Positions 33,877-42,468 of a stretch of DNA of 64,000 nucleotides are shown here, one piece after another. The stretch lies in NCBI GenBank assembly GCA_000024525.1, contig CP001769.1, positions 6,481,001 to 6,545,000 on the forward strand, in the 5' to 3' direction. Origin of the DNA: Spirosoma linguale DSM 74. GTDB taxonomy: Bacteria; Bacteroidota; Bacteroidia; Cytophagales; Spirosomataceae. The notes beneath the pieces were generated by a model. The model did not search any database and was not told the DNA's origin. It worked only from the letters and a program-made list of their open reading frames with translations. The position numbers and the translations under genes are program-made. The stretch's first letter is position 1. Each line of letters begins with the position of its first letter.

Positions 33877-35097
33877 TTACCGATCCACTTCCCCCATCAC
33901 CACATCAATTGACCCGATGATGGCGACCAGGTCGGCGAGCATGGCTCCTTTGCTGATTTCACTGATGACCGACAGGTTGTGGAAACAGCACGAGCGGGCT
34001 TTACAGCGAACGGGAATATCGGATTTTCCATCGGTTCGGAAAAAGAAGCCCAACTCCCCTTTTGAACTTTCGGCACGAGCGTAAAAATCCATCGCTTTGG
34101 GCCGAATTTTCTTGGGGACAACCGCCTGCGGGTCGTAGTCGCGGGTGCGTTTGTAGTCACCCATCAGTTTATCGAGGCACTGCTCGATGATGCGGATGGA
34201 CTCGTGGCATTCCAGCACCCGAACATTGTTCCGATCCCAGCAGTCGCCCACGGTACCTACTTTGCCTTCGCCAATCGGGATGTCAAAATCCAGTTCGGGG
34301 TAAACCGAATACCCATCGACCCGGCGGAGGTCGTAGCGCAGACCCGAGCCACGCAGCATGGGGCCGGTACAGCCGTAGTCGATAGCTACCGCTAAAGGCA
34401 GCACGCCCACATTGGCCGTTCTCTTGACAAAAATTTCGTTTTCGATGACCAGTTGCTGCAACTCGACCAGCTTTGGCTTAAGGTAGTTGACAAACTCCCG
34501 GCATCGCTCTTCAAATCCTACGGGCAGATCGTAGAACAAGCCCCCTACCCAGATGTAGTTGTACAGCATCCGGGCACCACTCACCCATTCGAGCATCCGC
34601 TGGATGTGCTCCCGGTCGCGCATGAGCCAGAGAAAGGGTGTGTAGGCGCCAATATCGAGCGCATAGGTACCGACTCCCACAAAGTGCGCGGCAATCCGGT
34701 TCAGTTCGGCCACCAGCACCCGTATGTATTCAGTACGTTTGGGAATATCGTTCTCTATACCCAGCATACGCTCCACACCCATCACAAACGCATGTTCAGA
34801 ATTCATGGCTGCCAGATAATCCAGCCGGTCAACAAAAGGAATCGTTTGATTGAACGGGAGGTGTTGGGCGTGTTTCTCGAAACAGCGGTGCAGGTAACCG
34901 AGATGCGGCACCACATCAACGATGATTTCGCCATCCGTCACCACTTCGAACCGCAAAACGCCGTGCGTCGACGGGTGCTGCGGTCCCATGTTCAGGATCA
35001 TCTCGCCTTCGGCAAGCATATCGGGCCGGTACACACTCGGCTCCGATGCCTTGAAATGCCCCGGTGCATATTCGTATTGTATAGATTGTGTCGTCAT
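33877..35097 (-). CDS. nuoD: NADH-quinone oxidoreductase subunit D
   Basis: 406 residues from ATG 35097. The 49-kDa subunit signatures are present: [14 protein letters not shown], the [11 protein letters not shown] segment, and the C-terminal VMGEVDR end. This subunit forms part of the quinone-binding site of respiratory complex I at the inner membrane. It stands alone here, convergent with hpt and with no other nuo gene on either side, which is unusual. A TTG start at 35109 would reach into the palindrome and is less likely. Confidence 0.93.
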   Translation of the reverse strand: MTTQSIQYEYAPGHFKASEPSVYRPDMLAEGEMILNMGPQHPSTHGVLRFEVVTDGEIIVDVVPHLGYLHRCFEKHAQHLPFNQTIPFVDRLDYLAAMNSEHAFVMGVERMLGIENDIPKRTEYIRVLVAELNRIAAHFVGVGTYALDIGAYTPFLWLMRDREHIQRMLEWVSGARMLYNYIWVGGLFYDLPVGFEERCREFVNYLKPKLVELQQLVIENEIFVKRTANVGVLPLAVAIDYGCTGPMLRGSGLRYDLRRVDGYSVYPELDFDIPIGEGKVGTVGDCWDRNNVRVLECHESIRIIEQCLDKLMGDYKRTRDYDPQAVVPKKIRPKAMDFYARAESSKGELGFFFRTDGKSDIPVRCKARSCCFHNLSVISEISKGAMLADLVAIIGSIDVVMGEVDR

Positions 35098-35102
35098 TAT
35101 AG

Positions 35103-35164
35103 GTACCAAACAGCATCTTGCTGTTTATGTAAATTAAATCAAACAGCAAGATGCTGTTTGGTAC
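35103..35164. repeat. compound palindrome in the nuoD upstream region
   Basis: The arms at 35103-35126 and 35141-35164 are perfect 24-bp complements with GTACC and GGTAC at the outside. Each arm also contains its own hairpin (AAACAGCA, TCT or AGA, TGCTGTTT). It starts 6 bases before the nuoD start codon, so it is in the mRNA leader. It could form either one long or two short hairpins. Confidence 0.75.
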
Positions 35165-35266
35165 ATAGCTACCCCAAAGGTCGAAAGCGGGTGCCCTAAT
35201 GTCAACCCGCGATTAACATTTCTGAGCGCATTCCCAGAAAATCATACATTTTTTTCTAACAAGCTC

Positions 35267-35297
35267 TTTGTCAAGTTAAAGAGATTTCGTACCTTTG
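35267..35297 (+). promoter_or_regulatory. Bacteroidota consensus promoter of rpmG
   Basis: TTTG at 35267-35270, 19 bases, then TACCTTTG at 35290-35297. This fits the TTTG-N19-TAnnTTTG consensus exactly. It lies 30 bases before the rpmG start, as expected for a strong ribosomal promoter. Confidence 0.8.
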
Positions 35298-35327
35298 CGC
35301 TCCTTATCGAGAAAACGAACTTTAGCA

Positions 35328-35513
35328 ATGGCAAAGAAAGGCGCCAATAGAATCCAGGTTATTCTGGAATGCACCGAGCAGAAAGACAGCGGTGTTCCCG
35401 GCATGTCCCGGTACATTACTACGAAAAACCGGAAAAATACGCCGGCTCGTATCGAGCGGAAGAAATACAATCCGTTCCTTAAGAAAGTAACGCTGCACAA
35501 AGAAATCAAATAG
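35328..35513 (+). CDS. rpmG: 50S ribosomal protein L33
   Basis: 61 residues from ATG 35328. [19 protein letters not shown], then [13 protein letters not shown] and [11 protein letters not shown], are typical of bacterial L33. It has no CxxC pair (only one Cys), so it is the zinc-independent form. It is a part of the large ribosomal subunit near the E site. It heads the conserved rpmG-DUF4295-ftsY gene row. The start at 35295 would lie within the promoter. Confidence 0.95.
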   Translation: MAKKGANRIQVILECTEQKDSGVPGMSRYITTKNRKNTPARIERKKYNPFLKKVTLHKEIK

Positions 35514-35609
35514 GTTTTAGGTTTATCGTTTTCTGTTTACGGTGGGTAGAGTCAATCTGCTGCCGCACTCGAAAACGGAGAGCCGTAAACCGTAAACTAC
35601 AAAAAGACA

Positions 35610-35765
35610 ATGGCAAAAAAGGTAGTTGCAACCCTGAAAACGAAGGACAACGGCAAGGCGTTCGCCAAAATTATCAAAGCCGTTAAATCGCCTAAAACTG
35701 GCGCCTATACCTTCAAAGAAGAAATGGTCCCGGTTGACGAAGTACAGGCTGCGCTGAAAAGCTAG
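35610..35765 (+). CDS. DUF4295 small basic protein
   Basis: 51 residues, starting MAKKVVATLKTKDNG and ending in VDEVQAALKS. This is the DUF4295 family, found in Bacteroidota between rpmG and ftsY, as here. It is short and Lys-rich, so a ribosome-associated role is reasonable, but the function is not known. A 96-base gap before it contains a weak palindrome (GTTTACGG...CCGTAAAC). A strong terminator follows. Confidence 0.9.
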   Translation: MAKKVVATLKTKDNGKAFAKIIKAVKSPKTGAYTFKEEMVPVDEVQAALKS

Positions 35766-35801
35766 GCATTGAATAAGTCAGCTTCCTGCACGAAGACATT
35801 T

Positions 35802-35838
35802 GTCCCACAGCCTTGTAAGGTTCTGTGGGACTTTTTTT
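35802..35838 (+). terminator. factor-independent terminator after DUF4295
   Basis: A perfect 9-bp stem GTCCCACAG/CTGTGGGAC with a 12-base loop is followed by a T run of eight. It separates the ribosomal protein transcript from ftsY. Confidence 0.9.
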
Positions 35839-35943
35839 TATTAAAAAACGGTTAGGGCAGATAGCGAGATAGCCAGCAACGACTTAACCGGAAAACGCTA
35901 CCCGATCTGACTACTAACTGACCAATTCACTGACTCTGCCCTT

Positions 35944-36900
35944 ATGGCCCTATTTGGTTTATTCTCGAAAGAAAAGAAAGAAACGCTCGACAAAGGTCTG
36001 GAGAAAACAAAAGACAGTTTTTTTTCTAAACTCGGTCGGGCGGTTGTTGGTAAATCGACCGTTGACGAAGACGTGCTGGATGAAGTCGAAAACGTGCTCA
36101 TCTCTTCCGACGTTGGCGTTGAAACTACAGTGAAAATTATTCGTCGGATTGAAGAACGGGTAGCCCGGGATAAATACGTAGGCACCGACGAACTCGACCG
36201 AATCCTCCGCGAAGAAATTGCCGCTTTACTTTCCGATAATAATACAGTCGATGTAGCAGACGACTTTGCGCTTCCCGCTGGCATAAAGCCTTACGTGATT
36301 ATGGTGGTGGGCGTGAACGGGGTTGGTAAAACGACAACCATTGGCAAACTGGCCGCCCAATTTCATAAGCGGGGTAAAAAAGTAGTGCTCGGCGCGGGTG
36401 ACACCTTCCGGGCTGCCGCCGTTGACCAGCTCAAGCTTTGGGGCGAGCGGGTGGGCGTTCCGGTCATCTCGCACGGCATGAATACCGATCCCTCGGCGGT
36501 GGCATTCGATGCGGTGAAAAAGGCTACCGAAATCGGCGCTGATGTGGTCATCATCGACACCGCCGGCCGACTGCATACGAAGATCAACCTCATGAATGAG
36601 CTGACCAAAATAAAACGGGTCATGCAAAAATTCACGTCCGAAGCGCCCCACGAAGTGCTCCTGGTTCTCGACGGCTCGACGGGGCAGAACGCCTTTATTC
36701 AGGCGACGGAATTCACGAAAGCCACCGAAGTAACGGCGCTGGCTATTACCAAACTCGATGGCACAGCGAAGGGCGGTGTGGTGATCGGCATTTCGGATCA
36801 GTTCAAAATTCCGGTCAAATACATCGGCGTGGGCGAGAAGATCGACGATTTGCAGACGTTTAACAAGATGGAGTTCGTGGATTCGTTTTTCAAGAAATGA
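35944..36900 (+). CDS. ftsY: signal recognition particle receptor FtsY
   Basis: 318 residues. The N domain (about 1-110) is followed by the SRP GTPase G domain: G1 GVNGVGKT at 123-130, the insertion box GDTFRAAAVDQL, G3 DTAGR near 206 and G4 TKLD near 269. The acidic A domain is missing, as in other Bacteroidota. It brings SRP-ribosome complexes to the Sec translocon at the inner membrane. Intact. Confidence 0.96.
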   Translation: MALFGLFSKEKKETLDKGLEKTKDSFFSKLGRAVVGKSTVDEDVLDEVENVLISSDVGVETTVKIIRRIEERVARDKYVGTDELDRILREEIAALLSDNNTVDVADDFALPAGIKPYVIMVVGVNGVGKTTTIGKLAAQFHKRGKKVVLGAGDTFRAAAVDQLKLWGERVGVPVISHGMNTDPSAVAFDAVKKATEIGADVVIIDTAGRLHTKINLMNELTKIKRVMQKFTSEAPHEVLLVLDGSTGQNAFIQATEFTKATEVTALAITKLDGTAKGGVVIGISDQFKIPVKYIGVGEKIDDLQTFNKMEFVDSFFKK

Positions 36901-36905
36901 GACTC

Positions 36906-37173
36906 GTGGCGTATCAATTAACATTCTCGGATAAAGCGCTGAAGAGTCTTAAAAAAATTCCGAGCTAAGCCAACGAGAAGATCATTTCTGCACTCGAACA
37001 GCTAGCAATTGACCCGGATAACAAAGCGAATGTTAAACGCCTGACGAATCACCCAGACGCTGTTTTTCGACTGCGAGTAGGTAGGTGACTACCGTGTTTT
37101 ATATGACAAGCACGACCAGATTCGTATCATCGCTGTTATTGATGCTGGACACAGAAAAGATATCTACGAATGA
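36906..37173 (+). pseudogene. degenerate RelE-like toxin gene
   Basis: The start GTG (MAYQLTFSDKALKSLKKIP) and the end (GDYRVLYDKHDQIRIIAV, then GHRKDIYE) are typical of RelE/ParE-fold toxins. Two lesions are visible. First, a TAA stop follows KKIPS (36966-36968). Second, GGTA is duplicated (GTAGGTAGG near 37078), a 4-base insertion that shifts the frame before the DYRVLYD strand. Without both lesions the gene would end in a TGA overlapping the next ATG (ATGA at 37170). The toxin is therefore dead, while the antitoxin below it is intact. Confidence 0.85.
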
Positions 37174-37376
37174 CATTGAACGCGCAAATTATTCAATCTG
37201 AAGGAAAGCCGAAATTCGCGGTGATTGCTTACGAAGAGTATGAAGCTCTGCAAAAAAGTCTAGCTTCATTTGACACCCTTGAAGACTTTCTTGACTATGC
37301 CCATGCGCTGAAAGTTAAGAGTGAGACCACTTCATGGCACTCGCTTGACGAAGTAAAACGGGAGCTTGGATTATGA
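37170..37376 (+). CDS. antitoxin of RelE-type toxin, Phd/YefM-like
   Basis: 68 residues with a FAVIAYEEYEALQKSL segment typical of small Phd/YefM or RelB-type antitoxins, and a helical C-terminus. Its ATG overlaps the stop of the dead toxin and its stop overlaps the next start (ATGA). The toxin-first order is less common than antitoxin-first. With the toxin broken, the gene is now orphan; it may act on a homologous toxin elsewhere or be drifting. Confidence 0.7.
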   Translation: MTLNAQIIQSEGKPKFAVIAYEEYEALQKSLASFDTLEDFLDYAHALKVKSETTSWHSLDEVKRELGL

Positions 37377-37888
37377 GTAATCCTATTCTGCGATATGTGG
37401 GCAACAGATCAATCTTACTTCTGGTCAGTCTATCATTACTATCTTTTTCGCTGTCCGCTCTGGGCCAGCAAGCGCCCCGCCGGAAAGCTGCCAAACCAGT
37501 AGCCAAACAGGGTATTTGTGGCGTCGTTCGAGAGAAGCGCGGCAACTTCATGCCCAGCCCCGACTCACCCCGACCCAATCCGGATGGCGCGCCCGTGGTG
37601 CGCGAGGTGTTGATTTTTCCGCTGTTAAATATCAGCCAGGTGGAAACTGGGGAAAGCGGATTCATTAATTCGGTAGGGGACGTCAAACCGGTTAAAACTG
37701 TTACATCAGGCAAGGACGGCAAATTTTGCGTGAGCCTGCCGGTAGGCCAGTATACCGTAATGGTTCGGGAACCGAAAGGGTTGTATGCCAACCTCTCCGA
37801 CAGCCAGGGCAATATTTTTCCGGTCAGCGTTCAGAAGAACAAGTCCGTTTCTGTAACGGTCGATATTACCCACCAGGCGGTATTCTGA
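37373..37888 (+). CDS. secreted protein with carboxypeptidase-regulatory-like fold
   Basis: 171 residues. A signal peptide (residues about 1-31: RSILLLVSLSLLSFSLSALG) is followed by a Pro/Lys-rich spacer and a beta-sandwich region (SGKDGKFCVSLPVGQYTVMV, VQKNKSVSVTVDI). This resembles the carboxypeptidase regulatory-like fold, with a possible structural role in the periplasm. It begins in a 4-base overlap with the antitoxin gene and is followed by a membrane protein gene 4 bases later. Confidence 0.6.
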   Translation: MSNPILRYVGNRSILLLVSLSLLSFSLSALGQQAPRRKAAKPVAKQGICGVVREKRGNFMPSPDSPRPNPDGAPVVREVLIFPLLNISQVETGESGFINSVGDVKPVKTVTSGKDGKFCVSLPVGQYTVMVREPKGLYANLSDSQGNIFPVSVQKNKSVSVTVDITHQAVF

Positions 37889-37892
37889 ACCG

Positions 37893-38576
37893 ATGGCAAC
37901 GTTTTTTATTCTGTTGGTCCTTGTATTTGTCCCGTTTGGCTGGTTCATAGCTCGCGCCTTACGGTTCACGAACGAGACTGTTGGAGAAAATTCACCTTTA
38001 TACAAAGAACGAAGCTATCAATTCACGGCCTCGCAGTATTTTCTGGGGTTCTTTAAACTGCTCATGGCTACCGTTCTGATAGAAATGCTAGCCCTTGGCT
38101 ACATGCTGACGAAGCAGGCTATTAACCAGGAGCCATATCTTTTTTTTCTGGCGTTTTTTTTCGGTGTGGTATGCGCTGGTATGTCCGCTTTGTTCTTTTA
38201 CGTCGACTGGCAATACTGGACGATTACCCGAAATACCCTGATCACCCTAAATCCCTTTGAACTCAGCATTACAGTTGATACGCCCTATTACACCAGTATT
38301 CTCACTCCAAAAAACGTCGTTCAGATCGAACATCATCGGAAGGAAACGTCGAATAGCAAGGATCCGCTGGGCGATTATGGTTATTTCCTGTTTTATACGA
38401 ACGACGGGCAGATTACCCGGATCAACAACATCTTCTTTGCGGACATCGAGTTTCTGGAGCGCTTCTTTTCAACTGTACCCCATACACTTGTCCTGCATCG
38501 GATTCCGTGGATTAGCGACCATACCGAGGCCGGAAATCCCATAGCACCGAACTTTGCAGCTTACCCTGAGCGTTAG
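37893..38576 (+). CDS. membrane protein, function unknown
   Basis: 227 residues. Three membrane segments are visible: residues about 2-20 (FFILLVLVFVPFGWFI), 50-70 and 78-100 (FFLAFFFGVVCAGMSALFFY). The C-terminal 120 residues are a soluble domain that looks PH-like (WTITRNTLITLNPFELSI). I do not recognise the family. Its stop overlaps the rimO start by one base, so translation is probably coupled. Confidence 0.6.
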   Translation: MATFFILLVLVFVPFGWFIARALRFTNETVGENSPLYKERSYQFTASQYFLGFFKLLMATVLIEMLALGYMLTKQAINQEPYLFFLAFFFGVVCAGMSALFFYVDWQYWTITRNTLITLNPFELSITVDTPYYTSILTPKNVVQIEHHRKETSNSKDPLGDYGYFLFYTNDGQITRINNIFFADIEFLERFFSTVPHTLVLHRIPWISDHTEAGNPIAPNFAAYPER

Positions 38577-39922
38577 TGAGTACTGATGCTCTGAAACATA
38601 TATCTGTTTTGAAAACCAAAGGAATACGTACCAATAAAATCAATATCGTCACGCTTGGTTGCTCGAAGAACCTGGTGGACTCGGAGGTGCTGTTTACGCA
38701 ACTCAAGGGCAATGGCATGAACGTGACGCACGAGTCGAAGAAAGATGATGCCAACATTGTCGTTATCAATACGTGCGGCTTCATCGACAACGCCAAGGAA
38801 GAATCCATCAACACCATTCTGCGGTATGTTGATGCCAAAGAAGCCGGTATTGTAGATAAGGTCTACGTAACGGGTTGCCTTTCTCACCGCTATAAAGACG
38901 AACTCGAAGTGGAAATGCCGACCGTCGATGCCTGGTTTGGCACCAACGAACTTCCCCGGATGCTTAAAACGCTTCGGGCCGATTACAAGCACGAACTCGT
39001 GGGCGAGCGTCTGCTTACAACTCCGGCCCATTTCGCCTACCTCAAAATCGCTGAAGGTTGCGACCGACCCTGCTCGTTCTGCGCCATTCCGCTCATGCGT
39101 GGTGGTCACGTATCGCGGCCCATCGACGAGCTGTTGACCGAAGCCCGGTCGCTGGCCCGGCGCGGCACCAAAGAACTAATTCTAATTGCCCAGGACCTGA
39201 CCTATTACGGTCTCGACCTTTATAAAAAACGCAACCTTGCCGACCTCATCGACCAATTGGCCGACGTGGAAGGCATCGACTGGATTCGCTTGCAATACGC
39301 CTATCCATCGGGCTTCCCAATGGATATTCTGGATGTAATGCGCAACCGCCCCAACGTTTGCAACTACCTCGACATGCCCCTGCAAACCGGTTCTACCGAG
39401 TTGCTGAAACTCATGCGCCGGGGTATTACGCGGGAGAAAACCGAAAGTTTGATCGAAACCATCCGGGAAAAAGTACCGGACATCACCCTCCGCACCACCC
39501 TGATCGTGGGCCACCCCGGCGAAACGGAAGCCATGTTCCAGGAAACATACGATTTCGTGGAGCGCATGCGCTTTGACCGCCTGGGCGTGTTTACCTATTC
39601 GCACGAAGACGATACGCACTCGTTCACGATGCCCGACGATATTCCGGCCGACATTAAGCAGGAACGCGCCGACGAACTGATGGACTTGCAGCAGGGCATT
39701 TCGCAGGAGCTGAACCAGCAGAAAGTGGGCAAAACCTACAAAGTGCTGTTCGACCGAAAAGAAGGTGGTTATTTCATTGGCCGCACCGAAGCCGACTCGC
39801 CCGAAGTGGATAATGAAGTGCTGGTACCCGCTACCCAATACGTTCGACTGGGCGACTTCGCCAACGTACGCATCGACCGGGCTGAGGAGTTTGATTTGTA
39901 CGGCGAAGTTGTTAGTGTGTAA
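38576..39922 (+). CDS. rimO: ribosomal protein S12 methylthiotransferase RimO
   Basis: 448 residues, GTG start. The N-terminal MTTase domain has three conserved cysteines (LGCSKNLVDSE, NTCGFID, VTGCLSHRY). The radical SAM domain carries CDRPCSFCAIP. The C-terminal TRAM-like domain ends near EFDLYGEV. RimO adds a methylthio group to an Asp of S12 using two 4Fe-4S clusters. The separation from MiaB is by the CSKNLVDSE motif, typical of RimO. It follows a membrane gene without gap. Confidence 0.95.
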   Translation: MSTDALKHISVLKTKGIRTNKINIVTLGCSKNLVDSEVLFTQLKGNGMNVTHESKKDDANIVVINTCGFIDNAKEESINTILRYVDAKEAGIVDKVYVTGCLSHRYKDELEVEMPTVDAWFGTNELPRMLKTLRADYKHELVGERLLTTPAHFAYLKIAEGCDRPCSFCAIPLMRGGHVSRPIDELLTEARSLARRGTKELILIAQDLTYYGLDLYKKRNLADLIDQLADVEGIDWIRLQYAYPSGFPMDILDVMRNRPNVCNYLDMPLQTGSTELLKLMRRGITREKTESLIETIREKVPDITLRTTLIVGHPGETEAMFQETYDFVERMRFDRLGVFTYSHEDDTHSFTMPDDIPADIKQERADELMDLQQGISQELNQQKVGKTYKVLFDRKEGGYFIGRTEADSPEVDNEVLVPATQYVRLGDFANVRIDRAEEFDLYGEVVSV

Positions 39923-39933
39923 GCCCGTTTTAG

Positions 39934-39999
39934 CCCATCGCTTTAGCGGTGGGTTTACTCAATTTATCAGACCCACATAATCCACGACTGAAGTTGTGG
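39934..39999. repeat. two REP-like hairpins between rimO and bshC
   Basis: Hairpin one: CCCATCGC, TTTA, GCGGTGGG (39934-39953; one G-T pair). Hairpin two: CCACGAC, TGAA, GTTGTGG (39982-39999; one G-T pair). The sequence AGCCCA.CG..TTTAG..GTGGG resembles the imperfect palindromes linked to IS200/IS605-type or REP elements in related genomes (from memory). No transposase is near. Confidence 0.55.
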
Positions 40000-40067
40000 G
40001 CTGAACTGTCGAACCTTGCCGGATTTTTCGTTGTTAAAAACCGGTAACCGCAACCCCCGCCCTCCGC

Positions 40068-41615
40068 ATGGACTGTCAGTACCTGCCGCTGGCCTCAACC
40101 GGCCAGTTTTCTTCCCTATTCCTTGATTACATTACCAATAAAGACAGCTTAAAACCCTTTTACGGTCGTTTTCCGGATATTGCTGCCTTTGAGGGCCAGA
40201 TTAATGACAAGACGTTTGGTGAGGCCAATCGGCGGGTTTTGGTCGATGCGCTGGAACGGCAGTATCAGCACATAGCCGTAAAGCCGGACGTTTCGACGCT
40301 GCTGCAGCCCAACACGTTTACGGTTACTACGGGGCATCAGCTCAATATCTTCAGCGGGCCGCTTTATATCATTTACAAGCTGATTACCACGATTAAGCTG
40401 GCCCGTAAACTAAAGGAAACATACCCCGCTTACAACTTCGTGCCGGTGTACTGGATGGCCACCGAAGACCATGATTTTGCCGAAATCAACCATTTCTCGT
40501 TGATGGGCAATCAGTACGTCTGGGAAACGGAACAACGGGGCGCAGTTGGCCGGATGAATCCCAAAGAGCTAAAAACCCTTTTTGCGCAGATTCCAGAGAA
40601 GCTGGCTCTATTTGAAGAGGCTTACCTGAAACACGATACCCTGGCCGATGCGACTCGCTATTACGTCAACGAGTTGTTCGGTGCCGAAGGATTAGTTTGT
40701 CTGGACGCCGATGATGCGGCTTTGAAACGTGTTTTTGCCCCCGTTATGCGTGATGAACTGACCCATCAGCAATCGGGTGAACTGGTGAACAAACGAACGG
40801 AGGAACTGGCAGCGCTGGGCTATAAAACCGTGATTGCCCCCCGCGACATCAACCTGTTTTTCCTCGATGATCAGCTTCGCGAACGGATCGAACGCAGGGA
40901 AGATAACACCTATCAGATATTACACACGAAGCAGACCTTTTCGGAGAGTGAAATCCTGAATCTGCTGGACGAACATCCGGAGAAATTCAGCCCGAACGTC
41001 GTGCTGCGGCCCTTATATCAGGAAACGATCTTGCCGAATCTGGCGTATATCGGCGGACCTTCGGAAGTGCCTTACTGGCTACAGTTGAAGAGCGTATTCG
41101 AGCACTATCAAACACCGTTTCCGATACTGATGCCCCGTAATTTTGCCATGTACGTGCCATCTGTAAGTGCCAAACGCGTCGCCAAACTTGGTCTTACGCC
41201 CGAGCAGCTTTTCCAGGATACCCTTACCCTCAAGCGGGAATTTGTCGACAACCACACCCGCCACACGCTCAAGTTCGACAACGAAAACAAGACCGTCAAT
41301 AAAGCGCTGGACGCCATTCTGCACAAAGCACAGATGGTCGACCCGACGCTGGAACGGGCCGTTCTCGCCGAAACAAAGCGGTTTGCCGACGCAGTTGCCC
41401 GGCTGGAAAAGAAGATGCGACGCGCCGAAGAACGGAACCAGGAAGTAGGTATTCGGCATCTGCTGGCCGTCAAAAATGAGCTTTTTCCGAACGGTGGGCT
41501 ACAGGAACGCAGTGATAACTTCCTGACTTTCCACCTCAACGATCGCCAGTTTCTTCAGAAGATGCTGGACGCTTTCGACCCCTTCGACTACCGAATGCAG
41601 CTTTGCCTTCAGTAA
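40068..41615 (+). CDS. bshC: bacillithiol biosynthesis cysteine-adding enzyme BshC
   Basis: 515 residues, the usual size. Typical segments are VTTGHQLNIFSGPLYIIYKL, VYWMATEDHDFAEI and LAYIGGPSEVPYWLQLK. The C-terminal part is a coiled coil (FADAVARLEKKMRRAEERN). BshC joins cysteine to GlcN-malate to make bacillithiol, a thiol used in place of glutathione. The other bsh genes are not in this window. It overlaps the ORF of the next gene by a few codons if the longer start is used. Confidence 0.92.
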   Translation: MDCQYLPLASTGQFSSLFLDYITNKDSLKPFYGRFPDIAAFEGQINDKTFGEANRRVLVDALERQYQHIAVKPDVSTLLQPNTFTVTTGHQLNIFSGPLYIIYKLITTIKLARKLKETYPAYNFVPVYWMATEDHDFAEINHFSLMGNQYVWETEQRGAVGRMNPKELKTLFAQIPEKLALFEEAYLKHDTLADATRYYVNELFGAEGLVCLDADDAALKRVFAPVMRDELTHQQSGELVNKRTEELAALGYKTVIAPRDINLFFLDDQLRERIERREDNTYQILHTKQTFSESEILNLLDEHPEKFSPNVVLRPLYQETILPNLAYIGGPSEVPYWLQLKSVFEHYQTPFPILMPRNFAMYVPSVSAKRVAKLGLTPEQLFQDTLTLKREFVDNHTRHTLKFDNENKTVNKALDAILHKAQMVDPTLERAVLAETKRFADAVARLEKKMRRAEERNQEVGIRHLLAVKNELFPNGGLQERSDNFLTFHLNDRQFLQKMLDAFDPFDYRMQLCLQ

Positions 41616-41662
41616 TTTTGAGCCCGGCAGGCCAACTGCAAGTAGATCAACGTAGCCCATTT

Positions 41663-42238
41663 ATGACTAAATCTGCGCTTCGGCAGGCATTCCTTGCCCA
41701 ACGTAAAGCCCTAACGCCCGATGAGGTAGCTTGCCGCAGCGAACTAATTGCCGGTCACTTTTTTGCCTATATGGAGAAAAATGACCTTGTCGATGCCTCT
41801 ACAATTATCCATACATTTTTACCCATTAAACGGCGTAATGAAGTAAACACCTGGGCCATTATTGAGCCAATCTGGCTGTCGTTTCCCCATATACACATTA
41901 GCGTACCGGTTACGGATGAATACAACCAGCAACTGCTGAATTACACCATTTTTCCTGGCACACCGCTGGTTACTAACCGGTTAGGCATCCCCGAACCCGC
42001 CGTTGGAAGCCGGTACGAAACGGAACTGGAACAGATAAGCGTTGTACTCGTGCCTTTATTGGCCTTTGATAAACAAGGGCATCGCGTCGGGTACGGTGGT
42101 GGATACTACGACCGGTTTCTGGCAGGCTGTCGACCGGATTGTCTCAAAATAGGATTATCGCTATTTGAAGCAGTTGACGAAATCACAGATATTGAACCAA
42201 CAGATGTGAAGTTAGACTTCTGTATAACTCCATTTTAA
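41663..42238 (+). CDS. 5-formyltetrahydrofolate cyclo-ligase
   Basis: 191 residues from ATG 41663. An upstream frame reaches 41603 but overlaps bshC. The family pattern is clear: KSALRQAFLAQRKAL, FLPIKRRNEVNTW, and the ATP-binding LAFDKQGHRVGYGGGYYDRFL near the end. The enzyme turns 5-formyl-THF into 5,10-methenyl-THF with ATP. It probably shares a transcript with bshC. Confidence 0.93.
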   Translation: MTKSALRQAFLAQRKALTPDEVACRSELIAGHFFAYMEKNDLVDASTIIHTFLPIKRRNEVNTWAIIEPIWLSFPHIHISVPVTDEYNQQLLNYTIFPGTPLVTNRLGIPEPAVGSRYETELEQISVVLVPLLAFDKQGHRVGYGGGYYDRFLAGCRPDCLKIGLSLFEAVDEITDIEPTDVKLDFCITPF

Positions 42239-42347
42239 CAGTTCGAGTTAATACTCTTAGCCTATAAAATAAGTATTTTATATACATGAATTATATTAGC
42301 ATATACTTATACTTCCTAACGTTTATTGGTGTACATTTGAAGATAAG

Positions 42348-42420
42348 ACTTTCGTTTGGACGCGTGCCATGGTTACCTAGTTAATTATAGGGTAATCGTG
42401 GCACGCGTCTAAACGAAAGT
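42348..42420. repeat. long imperfect hairpin, MITE-like
   Basis: Arms of 30 bases (42348-42377 and 42391-42420) match at 27 positions, with a 13-base AT-rich centre. The core ACTTTCGTTT and ACGCGTGCC is shared exactly. There is no T run. It lies between a stop and a start on the same strand, as an isolated structure, so it may be a small mobile repeat rather than a terminator. Confidence 0.55.
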
Positions 42421-42468
42421 CCTGGAAAAATTTATCAAAACGTTTTTACAACTAAAACACACCATCAA

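Noticed and set aside
38573..39109. 178-codon minus-strand frame over rimO
   Set aside because: rimO motifs on the plus strand explain this DNA completely.
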